A stretch of DNA of 64,000 nt, taken from the NCBI GenBank assembly GCA_031216915.1, contig CM062289.1, forward strand, positions 390,564,674-390,628,673, written 5' to 3'. The notes under the pieces are model-generated. The model made no database searches, had not been told where the DNA came from, and was given only the letters and a program-made list of their open reading frames with translations. Shown in pieces: positions 41,507 through 53,190 of the stretch. The number at the start of each line of letters is the position of its first letter. Position 1 is the stretch's first letter. The position numbers and the translations under genes are program-made. This stretch comes from Pictodentalium vernedei. Lineage: Eukaryota > Mollusca > Scaphopoda > Dentaliida > Dentaliidae.

Positions 41507-42904
41507 AGCGATTCCAACTTTAAGCTTGGTCAATAACCTTGTTGCAGGCGAGTAATCTCATACGAAATAGCACAAACACAGCACAATGCGATGTTTTTAA
41601 AATAATGACTTGAAATTATTAGAACTGTTTCAAAAATTGTGGAAAAAAAGAAGAAAAACCCAAGCCATTGTTAACAAACAAGGCGTCCTGTTGTTCGCAT
41701 GTTTCCAGTCTTGGGCTAAAAGTATTGTGAGCGTCTGCACTTCCACACAGTCACTTGTTGCACCCCCTCCCATTAGTATCACCTCCTTCATTTTCTTGGA
41801 GCGAGTGTTGTGCAGGCGCGTAGCCAGAATATCAAAGTTAAGGGCAAAAGTAATATGGGGGGGGGGGGTGGGGTGGGGGGTGGGGTAGTTCAGAGATCTG
41901 AACGTAGCAGCTATCCCCCTACGTTAGGGGGTAGCCGCTACGTTCAGATCGCTGAACTACTAGGGGAACAAACAGAATAGGTTTTCCAGTATCATCCGAG
42001 CCACGTAGCGGGGAGATGGGGCAAGCACAAGAGGGGCACTCCCTCTCGCAAGGGTTAGGCTCCCCCGGAAAAATTGAAATTCGAGAAAAAAAACCCCGCA
42101 ATTTTCTTGACTCTGAGTCTGTTTGGGTCCATAAAGTATAAGTTGTGAAAGACATAAATAATTAGGCCATATCACCGGGTGGAGGGGGGAGAATGACTGA
42201 AATTTGGGGAGGCATAATCCCTCCCCCCGCCCCCGGGTGCGGGGAGAAAGTGTCTGTTCTTTGAATGTCAGTGAATGTTTTGGCTGTGCAGTTCCTTAAG
42301 AGGTGAGAACGAAGTAGTTTCTGTAGAAAATTCCAGACCATATAGATCATGTACTGTCTTTCACGAGAAAATGGAATTATCTAATTTGGAGATTTAAATA
42401 TTCCGAATGAGCCTGTTTAGCAACCACCCACTATAATAACAAGAAACCTTTTTCGATAAAAAGCCGTTTACATAATTGTTTCATTTATATTAAAATCTCC
42501 CAAGTAAACTTTGTACTAAAGCCAATGAACGAAAGTTATAAAAGTACAACTATGTAGAACGGGAAGTGAATCTCATAGAGCAATGAACTCAAAATTGTCT
42601 ATCTATTATTCAAACCTTGCAAGTTGATAATGTCATTCCAGTCCATCCTTGTCAAAGATGATGAATAAACGTTTTCAGCTACATGGCTTCCTGTGCTTTG
42701 TTCCACATCCTTGTCTTGTGCTGAAGCCAAAAAAATGTTTTTTCACATTATCTGTCTGTGAATATTAGTTTCATTCCGTTCACCCAGGTTAACCCTTCCA
42801 ACCTCGCAAGCATACATTGTCGTGTAATAGTCTGGTTGTTGAAGAACTGCATTTTTTAACATGCTAAGTTTGGTGTCATTCGCTGCAAAATAACTACACC
42901 AACA
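41507..42904. other. Unassigned; one strong hairpin
   Basis: Hairpin at 41,887-41,961: TAGTTCAGAGATCTGAACGT, then CCCCCTACGTTAGGGGG at the tip, then ACGTTCAGATCGCTGAACTA. A G-rich run lies at 41,857-41,886. TTAACCCTTCCAACCTCGC at 42,790 resembles a MITE end but has no partner. No gene seen. Confidence 0.55.
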
Positions 42905-45345
42905 ACATATCCTACATCCGCTTTGGGAATTTTTTTTTACAGCGCTTTGAATTTTTGGTGGTGTGTGCTGTATGAAGTGTAGCTCACACTCTTCAACCCA
43001 AGGGATGGGATCTCATAGGTCACTGTGTCTCGGTGTATAATGGGTGTCACGTGTGTTGTAATGATAGGCCATCTGAGCGGACATGTTGTAACGCCATTAG
43101 TGTCAGTGCGCGTGCGCAGTGTTTGCTGTAATGGTAATACGTGTATCAATCGCACATTTCGTATAATGAAGACCGACATATTGGTTTCTATGGTGACACG
43201 TGGTTACAATGACCCTGTAAGGGCTTGGTTGAAGTGGGAGTGTGCTGGGGTAGTATGTTCGACTGAACGCGAGTATATCTCATAACCAGAAACGACCCAA
43301 CAACTACCATAAATTACCCAAGTAGAATTTCGAGATTGCCATTCTGAGGAGATTGTAGTGCTATATGACCTTTAACCCAAGTAGGGATAATCAATGGTCC
43401 GTTTGCTTGGCCCGGCGGTATTGTGTACTGTGGAAGAGAAAAAGGACCCAAACTTGGCGTATAATCGGTGTATTGTTATTACTTTTATCTTTTCGGTCCT
43501 GTTCTGCCTACCCTTGCATAGTCGTTTCTCTCTCTGGTGCCGTCTCCTGTCTGAGTCTTAGTAGATTCATTCGGATCGCTCCATTTTCCATAGCCCGTAA
43601 CTGCCTATACAATTATTCGACCAAGTTGACACCAGTGTGATCACTGCCTGCTAACTATCTGAAAAGCACAGAACATGTGATACATGGTCACATACTTGAA
43701 ATACTGAGATGTGCTTATGAGATAAGGCGCAACGTGCCTAAAAAGATGTAACCCATACGTATATATGGATATTTACGGACTTATGGGTGGAGACTGATAG
43801 TTAGTGAACTAGTGTTTGGGATCTGAAAGGAACTAGGATGGACTGATGGGGGGCTATTAGTGATTAGACCTTAACTCACATATCATCCCATGGCTTCGAG
43901 CTACTGGGTAGCCGATGGATTCATGGCTTTGGAAACTATTGTCACTGACAACTACCCCTCATTATCTCCAAGTTGTACTAATGCTTTCTACCACTGCTAT
44001 TACTTTTTATCCCAACTACACTATCTCCTATAACACCTACAGCTCATATGGCTACTATAGTCTATCTGTCCTATAGTCTACCATCATTACTACTGATTTG
44101 AAGCATTACTACAAGCTTTCTAGCTCTCTATCTGAACAAGCCCAAGTCTTAATACGCTCAATCAAATTACACCATTCGTGTAAACCTGGATCAGTTTATA
44201 CAGTACTTTGATCGAGTGTATGCTGGGGTTCATTGCGTATTAGAGACTGCCTGTTGATTACACTGAGATGTGTCTATATGATAGTTAACAATTTAAGCAC
44301 AGCATATACAAGACATGGACACATGCTTAGGAGACCGAGATGTGCTTACGTAGTAGGTCGCAATGCATCTCAAAAACATGCCGCACATACGGGTATTTGG
44401 TGATACTTATGACACGGTGATGTACTTATCTGAAGTACGTATCTGAGGGCGGCTATCTGAGGATAGTTATCTCGGCTTGGCGACTCTTGCTGACTGAGAT
44501 ACCCTGCTGTTACCTACAAAAACCGTTAGTAACCACTTCGACTTGCGCTTCTACTGATCTGTACCACTAAATTGGTTATAACTACTATGATCTTCTCCCA
44601 TCACTAGAGTGGCAGAGCAACTGTGATCCATTCCTATCACTAGAGTGACAGATTCTACAACTGATGCCGGCTTATACCTTTAATACAGGTACTCGACACA
44701 TCTTTACTGTTAACACAACTACCCGCTATTACCTGTCTTGCCACCCCGATCTGACAGGTACACTATAAGATCTGTGCTTGGCTTCCACTACAGCTTAAAA
44801 CTGGGAAGAGTGAAGACTCGAATCAAACCTTATTCGTATGATTCATCTGGGCATTTGAGGATACCTATGACATACACTAGTTGGTTAACGGTCTATAGCA
44901 CTACGTGTTGCTCAAGATAGCAGCAGAAAGGTCCATTTGGGTAATTTATGGTAGTTTTTGGGTCGTTTCCGGTCATTAGATATTCGTTCATTCAATCAAG
45001 TATGCCCTACGATGCACCCCACTTCATCCTAGCTCTTCATACTAACCACGTGCCATCATAGAAATCAAGATAGCGGCCTCCATCATACAGAATGGACGAC
45101 GAAAACACGCATTTCCACGACAATAGGCGTTGCACATGCGTACTGACACCATGTAACACCATGGTGATGACGTCACAATATGGCCACTTACGTGGGCTAT
45201 CTCGACAATGAATGAGCACCCAAAATACATCGTGACATGACGTCATACGAGATCCCCATTGGGTTGAAGCAGGCGATCGAAAATACTTACGTCACACACC
45301 ACCCAAATTAAAAGCGCTGTAAAAAAAATCTCAAAGCAGATGATG
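42905..45345. mobile_element. Second long-foldback element, 2.4 kb
   Basis: Terminal inverted repeats of ~47 bp: GCTTTGGGAATTTTTTTTTA with CAGCGCTTTGAATTTTTGG (from 42,920) against the complement of CCCAAATTAAAAGCGCTG and TAAAAAAAATCTCAAAGC (to 45,337). The arms continue diverged for ~400 bp on each side, with the same motif order as the 3.6-kb element (GTGCGCGTGCGCAG, TGGTTTCTATGGTGACACG at left; CCATCATAGAAATCAAGATA and TGATGACGTCAC at right). The interior holds AGTAACCACTTC and ACTAGAGTGACAGATTC blocks shared with 21.6-22.6 kb. No coding sequence. Confidence 0.85.
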
Positions 45346-45974
45346 CATATCAGAAACTCCTCCGTGCAATGGTACCAAAATTAGATTGTTAAATTTTTGC
45401 CGGGCAGGCCATATATTTCAGCTCCCGCAACCAGAATATAACGGTTACAAACGCATGCAAACGACAAAATGATACCTTTCAATTTTGTTTTGAATTTCGA
45501 CGTGTGAAGTCTCTAATTTAATCCATACGGCGTAAGAAAACACGAAATCAAACTGAATCAGATGTCCAAAGTGAAATAAACAATCAGTCATGAATTCCAC
45601 TTCACGCAATGATTCATTGAGTAAAAAATATAATCAGTGTTTTTCTGTTTCAATTTGCACATTTTTGTCTCAGTGCAATGCAGTCAATATTTGTGTTTTG
45701 TTTTACAGTCAGGCTCGTCTTCGTATAAACCATTGATCCCTATACAGCTGGATTGCTGGGACGCTCATTGGTCACGTATAGAAAATAGAAAAGTGTCTTT
45801 CCCGCCGCCATCTCGGGGGGGGGGGGGGGGGGTGCAAAAGTTTCTATAAAACAAGTAATGTCCAACAACAAATTTTCTCGCACGTTTTCAGTTTCCTGAC
45901 CCCTAGCAATCTCAGACCGCTTCTCAAAGAAGATACTTCGATGTCTGCGAAAAAAATGAATATGTCGATGCACA

Positions 45975-46640
45975 AATTTTATACCATGATTTACCTATTC
46001 TACTATATATAAAAAGCCTATGACATAAATTTTTGCTTTACACACCAACCGTGGTGAATACGCCAGCAATGGGATTTCAATAGTTAAATTTACAGCTACA
46101 GTGGAACTACATCCAAGTTGACCTTTGGTGACCTCGCCTTGAATGCAAACATGTCTAAATTTATCACTCGTCGCCTGGTGAAGAGTGAAATGAAACCGGT
46201 CATTATTTTTTACGTTTTTAAATAAGTTTACCTCATAAGATACCAAAACTTAACAAATATACGTTGTCTCATGTTAATAAAGCATCCATAACTCGAAATA
46301 GTATGTTATTAAAATGAAAAAGGCCACGTAATTTGCGCGTTTCGTTTTCTATTTCGTTTCGGCGATAAAATTGCCAGCGGAAGTACCGCCCACCGGTGCT
46401 CATGTTAACAAAAACAGATTCGCACGTATGAATATTGATTTATTAACATTTGAACTCTTATTTATCTGACGATCATGGTATAAATAAAATACACCCAAAG
46501 TAGGTTGGTGTACCAAATGTTCACCACTCGTGGTGAAGTGGTGTTAACCGCGCGCCAAAGGCTCGCGGTTAACACCACTTCACCACGATTGGTGAACATT
46601 TGGTACACCAAGTTACTATGCGTATATTCTATATTTTAGT
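45975..46640. repeat. ~600-bp dispersed hairpin-ended repeat, copy 2
   Basis: Matches 16,140-16,745 from TTATACCATGATTTACC to the terminal hairpin. Here the hairpin tip is enlarged: an extra palindrome GTGGTGTTAACCGCGCGCC / GGCTCGCGGTTAACACCAC (46,538-46,583) is inserted between the TTCACCACTCGTGG and CCACGATTGGTGAA arms. Confidence 0.78.
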
Positions 46641-47099
46641 GCAAATTGAATATTAACAACCTATGTTGGTTATTGTTGACCAAAGCAAGTGCTGATTGGA
46701 AAATTGATACAATGTTATTAGATTTCGTGCAAGGTAAACGGCATTACGTTTGATAAAGTGAAAGCTGTTACGCTAAAACTACAGTCAATGGTAACAGTTT
46801 TGACGCCAGACGTCGTGGTTCGGGGTGGGAGAGATATCGTGTTATTAATTGGCTTGACACCATCTTATGGGGTAAGGACAGTTTGAGTGGCGAAGTTTTT
46901 CGCTGACGTTCCAGCAACCCAGTTGTATAGAGATCAATGGGTATAACGCTTTGTCCAAGTTGCAGGGAGAAGAGAAAATGTTTATTATTCATTTACCGAT
47001 TCACACACAAGGCGCCCAGCACACGCTGACCGGGATAAGAGAAAGTTACTTAACGATTTACCCTCAGAGTACACATTTTACTAAACGTGTTAAATTCAC
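46641..47099. other. Unassigned
   Basis: No gene or repeat recognised. Confidence 0.5.
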
Positions 47100-47620
47100 A
47101 AAACGACACGCGCGTGTGAATGGGTTAATCGATATGGCTCGAGTACCAGCGTGGAAGGAAAGAACGAGAGGCCACAGGCCTCGAGTTTTATCCTTCCGGG
47201 ATGGCACAAGTGCCATTTCGATTAACCCATTCACACACGTGTGTCGTTCTGTATTTATTACACGCCTTCACGTCTATAAAAATAATTATCAGAAGGACAC
47301 TCAGCAATTCATTTGACAACTATCAACAAAAAAAGAACAGATTTTATCGACAACCAAATTTGCGAGGGGAACCCGTGTTATTATTTCGTCCCCTGAGTTC
47401 CAATGTGTTCTATGCGCCTACTGGCACACAGCACACATTGGAACTCAGGGGACGTTATTTAGCTATCGCTAGCGATTCAAATTGTAATTGCGGTGCACGA
47501 TTTGTAGAAAATTCCAGTCAAATTTCGCTTCTTTATAAAAATAGTCCGTCAACGATTTTAATTTTCCGCATGATTTAGTGTAGATGTAAATTGAAATTTC
47601 ATAGAACAGGCGTGTAATAA
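47100..47620 (+). mobile_element. Double-hairpin element, copy 1
   Basis: Hairpin 1 (47,100-47,250) has ~73-bp arms with GAATGGGTTAATCGATATGG and its complement, tip GAGGCCACAGGCCTC. Hairpin 2 (47,388-47,454) pairs CGTCCCCTGAGTTCCAATGT with its complement. A TTTATTACACGCC motif near 47,256 recurs inverted as GGCGTGTAATAAA near 47,607, giving subterminal inverted repeats. Copy 2 lies 1.9 kb downstream. Confidence 0.8.
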
Positions 47621-47657
47621 ATGTTATTTGAACATTGTCGTCAATCAAAGAAAATAG

Positions 47658-47908
47658 TTAACCCTTTACCTAACATGAAAAGCAGACGACACTTGCAAAA
47701 AAAAATTCTTGAATAACTAATTTTTTTCATTTTTTGTCTCAAAAACATAGGTTATGACCCCTCGTTGGAACGAGCCCGACGAGCTCGTTCCAACGAGGGG
47801 TCATAACCTATGTTTTGAGACAAAAAATGAAAATATTTTGAAAATTAATTGGCGATTTTTGAGAATAGCGCTGGCCGGTTTTGGCCGTTACGTTGGGTAA
47901 AGGGTGAA
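47658..47908. mobile_element. TTAA foldback MITE, subfamily 1 (copy H)
   Basis: TTAACCCTTTACCTAACATG to GTTGGGTAAAGGGTGAA (right TTAA mutated to TGAA). Left block AAAAGCAGACGACACTTGC and full core palindrome. One T is missing from the right arm (ATGTTTTGAGAC). Confidence 0.92.
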
Positions 47909-48169
47909 AGTGTCCCAGTGTCCCTGTAAAACATCAAATCTCTGATTTTAGTTTTGACGCAGCCAATCTCCACGGGACATTTACAGATTGGAACCACATA
48001 TATTAAAATGATTAAACTTGTTCTATATGATACCGATGGAACTACATCTATTAAATAAGGAAATTACAGAAAACACCTCAGCTATATGCGTTGAAGTTAT
48101 CTAGATTTTCTCCAAAACATCTTCTTTGGTGTATTATTTATTTATCGGCAAGAGACTCCATTCCCAGAA

Positions 48170-48400
48170 GTAGTATGTGAAGTGGACAATTCCCCCAGTT
48201 ACCAGGATCTCGGAAGTGCATCCGGGGGCATGAGTGATACGTGATGTTAGACGGCATGCGCATGGTGTGTTTCCGCCGTCAATTTTGTAAAATGGAGGTT
48301 GCCATCCTGATATCTATCGTGACAAGTGTTTACTATAATATCCTTTGTAGAAAAACGCTCGCTCGTTATAAGTATATGACAGGCGCGTGGTCACGCACAC
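48170..48400 (+). mobile_element. Long-foldback arm fragment
   Basis: GGAAGTGCATCCGGGGGC, GGCATGCGCATGGTGTG, TTCCGCCGTCAATTTTGT and ATGGAGGTTGCCATCCTG follow the left-arm order of the 37.9 kb element. Diverged and single. Confidence 0.6.
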
Positions 48401-48627
48401 GAAACAATTTCCTGTATTATTATTATTATTTTCAAGAATTATTTTTGTTAAATAAAAGTAATTATTGAAAAACAAATATTAATAACAAAGGAAAGTTTCC
48501 GATCTCTGCTGCGTTTCTTATTGCTTTAAAGAAGACTGTCGAGTTCGTATCAACGGACAACAACCCGGGAATAATGTCGGAAAATGTTGAGATCCTAGCT
48601 TTGGGTCCGGCTATGCGTGACTTTGTC

Positions 48628-48820
48628 CCGTCCCCGGTCCTCGACCAAATCTATATAGATTCAGTTAGACTGCTCCACTGACCTTTGTCCGTTTCTGCCT
48701 ATACAGTCCCTTGACTAGGTGGGGTAGAGGCATCTATGAGATAGGCAGGTGCGGGTAAGGTGAATAGGACAGTCTGACTGAATCGACTAAGACTTGGTCG
48801 CGATCAGAGGACGGGGCGGG
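48628..48820. repeat. Imperfect inverted repeat, ~60-bp arms
   Basis: CCGTCCCCGGTCCTCGACC through GATTCAGTTAGACTGCTCCA (48,628-48,680) is mirrored by GTCTGACTGAATCGAC through GATCAGAGGACGGGGCGGG (48,770-48,820). Confidence 0.7.
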
Positions 48821-49029
48821 TGAAAACATTTCTAGGAGTAGTCCGATAAGAGATTAAACGCCTCCATAGACTCCTCAGAACTAGTCTGCAAATGTCTGGT
48901 GGCTGTTATTACAATTCAACGGGCAAACTGTGTTGCACGTCCTGAGTCAGGCCCGATCTCGCGATATGAGGTTATACTACCTCTCACTGGTAGGCTCGCA
49001 GCTAGGAGATATACTCAGAACGGCAGACA

Positions 49030-49555
49030 GTTTGTGAAAGGGTTAATCGATATGGCACGAGTGCCGGCGCGGATGGATAGAACGAGAGGCTGTACGCTTC
49101 GCGTTTTATTCTTCCGCGATGGCACAAGTGCCATATCGATTAACTCATTCACACACACATGTGCCGTTCTGTGTTTATTACACGCCTTCATGTCAATAAA
49201 AACAATTATTAGAAGGACACTCAGCAATTCATTTAACAATTATCAACAAAAATAATACATTTTATCGACAACCAAATTTGCGAGGTGAACCCGTGCTACC
49301 ATTTCGTCCCGTAGGTTCCAAGGTTTTCTATGTGTCGACTGGCACATAGAACACATTGGAGCTCAGGGGACGATTTTCAGCTCTCATTTGCGATTCAAAT
49401 TGTAAATTTCCAGTGCAATTTCGCTTCTGTTTAAAAATAGTCCGTCTACGATTTCCGTTCCGCACATATGTGCGGAACAGATTTTCATTTTCCTCTTGGT
49501 TTAGTGTTACTGTAGATCGAGATTTCATACAACAGGCGTGTAATAAACAAATTTC
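49030..49555 (+). mobile_element. Double-hairpin element, copy 2
   Basis: Parallels 47,100-47,620: GGGTTAATCGATATGGCACG, TTTATTACACGCCTTCATG, GACAACCAAATTTGCGAGG, a hairpin with ACACATTGGAGCTCAGGGG (49,303-49,372), and an end ACAGGCGTGTAATAAAC. An extra 20-bp palindrome TTCCGCACATATGTGCGGAA lies at about 49,458-49,477. Confidence 0.8.
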
Positions 49556-50667
49556 CGACCTGGTGAGGCGAGAGTTAAAAGTTTACGACAGTGTTCCTGG
49601 GCTGTTGACCTCCGGAACGAATTCTGAACCCAACTCAATATACTTCTTTAAATAATATTTAACGAATCAGGTTACAAAAGTTCGTTTACTATTTTAAAGA
49701 TTTACTTTCGTTTAACGAGAATAATTCCTTAAAATAATAATAGCACACGAAATGTTTTCGTGTTAATGACTATTCGATTGTCATATATTGATAACAAACG
49801 CTTTCATACAAAGGATATCTGAAAAATGAGGGTATTTCTGCATAATGAAAATTGCAGTTTTGCCAAATGGTCAACGTTTTTCAAGTAAGCGGCCTTCGGG
49901 GAAAGTGTTGGCGTTCGACCGAACAAAAACAAAGTTTTCCGACAAACAGGGTTATGGCGGACGACCCCCCCCCCCCCCCACCCTCCCAGCACCACCACGC
50001 TTCAATCCTGCTCATCGGTCAGGAAAATCAACTACAATATGGGAAGAGATCGATTATTTTTTGCAACAAAGCAGACGAAGCGTACCAGGGGACATAACTT
50101 ATAACGTTGTCGACTGTGGCTGCACAACAGTGATGCAGGTTTGATGGACTGATTCGGGTGGAGATATCGTTTCAGATGAAATTATATAGAGGTTATCCAA
50201 AATGGCGCAGCTTTCTCGCTAGTAATTCGACGGCATATCAGTTCTGATATTTTCTACTCGCTATTGAGACACCAACCATTCATGGGCCGACATTTTGTGA
50301 AGTTCAACTTTCATGACTCACAGTTTATTGATACAGTATTAGATCAGGCAGCTGGAAATAATATTAGGGAGGTAAAGTCGAAACAAAAATTATTTTTATG
50401 AGCCTTATAAATTTGCCATGTGACGTATTTATGTTACTGAACGTAACTCCTATGTTTTTTAAATAAATATTTATTCTTCTGGTACCATAAAAGCATCCCC
50501 CTGCAAAAATCTTTTCAGGTGGCACTGGAATCAAAATGTCTGCTTTCTCAATTTTGAAACCCTGTGTTATAAATATATAAGCAATGCAATAAAGAACCTT
50601 GTAAGGGGAATAACACATTTGTGTCAAATATAAATATGGTAGTGCAAAATGTAGGGTGCGTGTCTGT
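49556..50667. other. Unassigned
   Basis: 15-base poly(C) at 49,965-49,979; otherwise no gene or repeat recognised. Confidence 0.5.
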
Positions 50668-50755
50668 TTATATTTACTGATGTTTTAGGGCGCCTATGGT
50701 TTATCATGTCCTTGACACAGGCACAAAGTCAACTTGGCCAATCGTTTATATATTT
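50668..50755 (-). mobile_element. SINE type B fragment
   Basis: TGATGTTTTAGGGCGCCTAT through CAACTTGGCCAATCGTTTAT matches the tail-proximal part of the antisense copies. Confidence 0.55.
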
Positions 50756-51018
50756 GCTCTCTCGAGTCGCAGCAAAGCCAAAAAGGCTTTGTAGGGTTCA
50801 GCCCCATCACCTTGGAAACCGTTTGAACTAGTGGAGTAGACTAAAACAAAAGTCATTGTAGGGTTATCCGCGACATTCTGAATATAACACTGAGATACCC
50901 AATATCAATTAATGCCAGTCGCACATTGGTCGAAAGTCTATGGATGCCTACATGGATGCATTACGCCATACCAGTAAAACACAATAAGCCAACAAACGAC
51001 CCTTCTAGCTAATTTACT

Positions 51019-51366
51019 GAGTGCGGTGGCTCAGTGGTAGACTGTTGGACTTCTATGTGAGAGGTCCTGAGTTCTATCCCCGTCCGGGCGACCCGCGTTA
51101 TGTCCTTGTGCAAGGCACTTTATCCCGGTTGCCTACATGGGGGCACGATGACGCCGTGTAATAAGGTGCACTGCACGTCGATGGTGCACATGTCTTCAAC
51201 AGCTGTAACCCTTCTTGAGCGGAGCTTGAACAGAGTTAGAATGTTGAGGAGCTGACAGTTACTCGTCGATGCAGTGATTCTCTCCGGCTTCCTCCACCCG
51301 TAAAACTGTCATGGGGGCGATTAGCCATTGTGCATAAGTATGTGACCTTCAACACCAATAAATGAA
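51019..51366 (+). mobile_element. tRNA-derived SINE, full length
   Basis: tRNA-like head with A box TGGCTCAGTGG (51,027) and a decayed B box GAGTTCTATCC (51,070). The body includes TGTCCTTGTGCAAGGCACTT and TGCACGTCGATGGTGCACAT, then TCTCCGGCTTCCTCCACCCG. The tail is GATTAGCCATTGTGCATAAG, TATGTGACCTTCAACACC, AATAAATGAATA. Flanked by TAGCTAATTTACT (51,006-51,018) and TAGTTAATTTACT (51,367-51,379), a 13-bp duplication with one mismatch. Transcribed in principle by RNA polymerase III from the internal boxes. Confidence 0.9.
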
Positions 51367-51379
51367 TAGTTAATTTACT

Positions 51380-51939
51380 TTAATAAATCCTTGAATTGTT
51401 TTTTTACCGGATGTGTTATTGTGCTGTCTGTTTTAGAAGGCCATTGGTGTTGGGGAGGTTTTGTTGGTGTTGTTGTTTTGGGGGTGGGGAGGCAATGTTT
51501 TCAGGTAAAATATTTCAAATGTCGCGATATTCGTGCATATACCCGATGTTACAACAAGTATGGACGAATCTTCCATTTTTAACCTCAAAATCAAAGCAGG
51601 ATTGTTTTGTTGGTTGCCAGTTATAACCCACAGCCCCATACACACACTCACGTCTAACATTTACAAAAAATGAAATTTTCTAGGGGCGATGGGGACAAGT
51701 AGAATGACAATGTCGAATGGCGAAACTGCTCCAAATCAAATGTGCCCTGCTGCACAGCCTGTGAGACCCTATCCCATGTTTAAGTCTTTGCCAAGAGAAA
51801 ACCTTATACTCATCATCAGTATGAGTAAAATTTAAGAAAACACATTTTCTAATGGCGTCCATATTCTATGTACGCTGTTGTCCAATGAATTGGACGAACA
51901 TATCGGGTTGTCCATTTATTATTTCTTGGAGTTTAATGA
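51380..51939. other. Unassigned
   Basis: No gene or repeat recognised. Confidence 0.5.
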
Positions 51940-52190
51940 CAATTCCAACAGTCGGGGTCGAGTCGAACAGTTAACTAACTTACTAATCTCCCACAAGCAG
52001 GCATTGGCGTGCAGTATACAACAGTTCATGGCGCCACCGTGCTCCATTTGGGAAATTGGGATTAACTCTCCTGTCCAAGGACACAACGAGATGATGAGGA
52101 TCAGGATCGATCGAAACTACGACATTTTGATCATAAGATAAATGCTCTAACCCATGAGCAACCGTGATCCCAGCAGCACTCCATGTCGTG
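51940..52190 (-). mobile_element. tRNA-SINE, diverged
   Basis: Minus strand: head TGCTCATGGGTTAGAGCATT (A box GGTTAGAGCAT-like), B-box region AGTTTCGATCGATCC, then TTGTGTCCTTGGACAGGAG. The far end ACTCGACCCCGACTGTTGG matches the 8.35 and 22.6 kb copies. The tail is absent. Confidence 0.7.
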
Positions 52191-52389
52191 ATTGTGTTAT
52201 CGTGCATTTGCTGGTGGTCATGAGATCGACTGGAGATATTCCAAATTTTCTAAAATGACAGCCCAGAAGATAGTTTCTGAAGGTTTATATACATTTTCAT
52301 CTCATACAATTTGTAAATTTGACTAAAAACTGTGGACGAGCCGAAAATCGACACAGTTGACACAGAGACGGTGGAAACGAGAGGGAGGT

Positions 52390-52408
52390 GGGGGGGGGGG
52401 GGGGGGGG
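52390..52408. repeat. Poly(G) tract, 19 bases
   Basis: One of more than twenty poly(G)/poly(C) runs of 12-24 bases in the window. Confidence 0.95.
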
Positions 52409-52571
52409 ATCACAGGGGACACGTACCGCTCCACTTTTTCCACAGATACGTTGCGCGCTTACAGAGTGATTTAAAATGGGCGCACGCAAAAGTGTCAATA
52501 TACATGCTTTCCTGTAATATATTATTTGTAAATCTAAGCAACATTTGGAAAAAGAATCCCCCCTTCGGTCG

Positions 52572-52640
52572 CTTCTTCTACTTTACCCATCTTCCAACCA
52601 AGCTAGCCTTCGGGTTGGAAGATGACTGAAGTAGAAGAAA
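52572..52640. repeat. Hairpin with ~25-bp arms
   Basis: CTTCTTCTACTTTACCCATC, TTCCAACC, loop AAGCTAGCCTTC, then GGTTGGAA, GATGACTGAAGTAGAAGAA. Confidence 0.8.
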
Positions 52641-52937
52641 TGGCAGGACCTTGACTGTTCATTTTTGTCTTCGTATTTTGACGAATAAAATCAATCTTTT
52701 CGGTGATTTTGTCTTATATTTCTCCATGCACTCGTCATCATGATAGAATTATATTGAAACTGTTTTTCAATTTAAGAAAAACTGCTATAACAGTAATGAG
52801 ATAGATACGCAGGTTTTTGAAAAAGCTGGATCCACAATGAATGGGTTTGGAACAATGAATTACGTGATTAACGATAAAAGTATAAATGTAAAATGATGAT
52901 AGTGAAACTCGATCTTGAGTATTCCCTGTGCACAATA

Positions 52938-53190
52938 TTAACCCATTACCCAACGAATCGGCCACATCCGCCCGCATAATATGCAAATTGAGCAGCTGAA
53001 AAATTACTATTTTCCCAAAATGTCAACAAAACCATATCATGTGACCCCCTCTTTGGAACGAGCTCGTTCCAAAGAGGGGGGGGGGGGGGGTCACATGATA
53101 TGGTTTTGTTGAAAAGTTTGGAAAAATTTAAAAAAAATTATATTCAAAATAATAAATGTTGATATCGTCTGCGTTGGGTAAAGGGGTTGA
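52938..53190. mobile_element. TTAA foldback MITE, subfamily 2 (copy I)
   Basis: TTAACCCATTACCCAACGAA to GTTGGGTAAAGGGGTTGA. Arms contain AACAAAACCATATCATGTGA and its complement; the centre is TTGGAACGAGCTCGTTCCAA. A run of 15 G at 53,076-53,090 expands one side of the core where the other side has only five C. Confidence 0.85.

Noticed and set aside
42789-42900. Another TTAA MITE starting TTAACCCTTCCAACCTCGC
   Set aside because: No AAAGGGTTAA partner end or palindrome within 500 bp.
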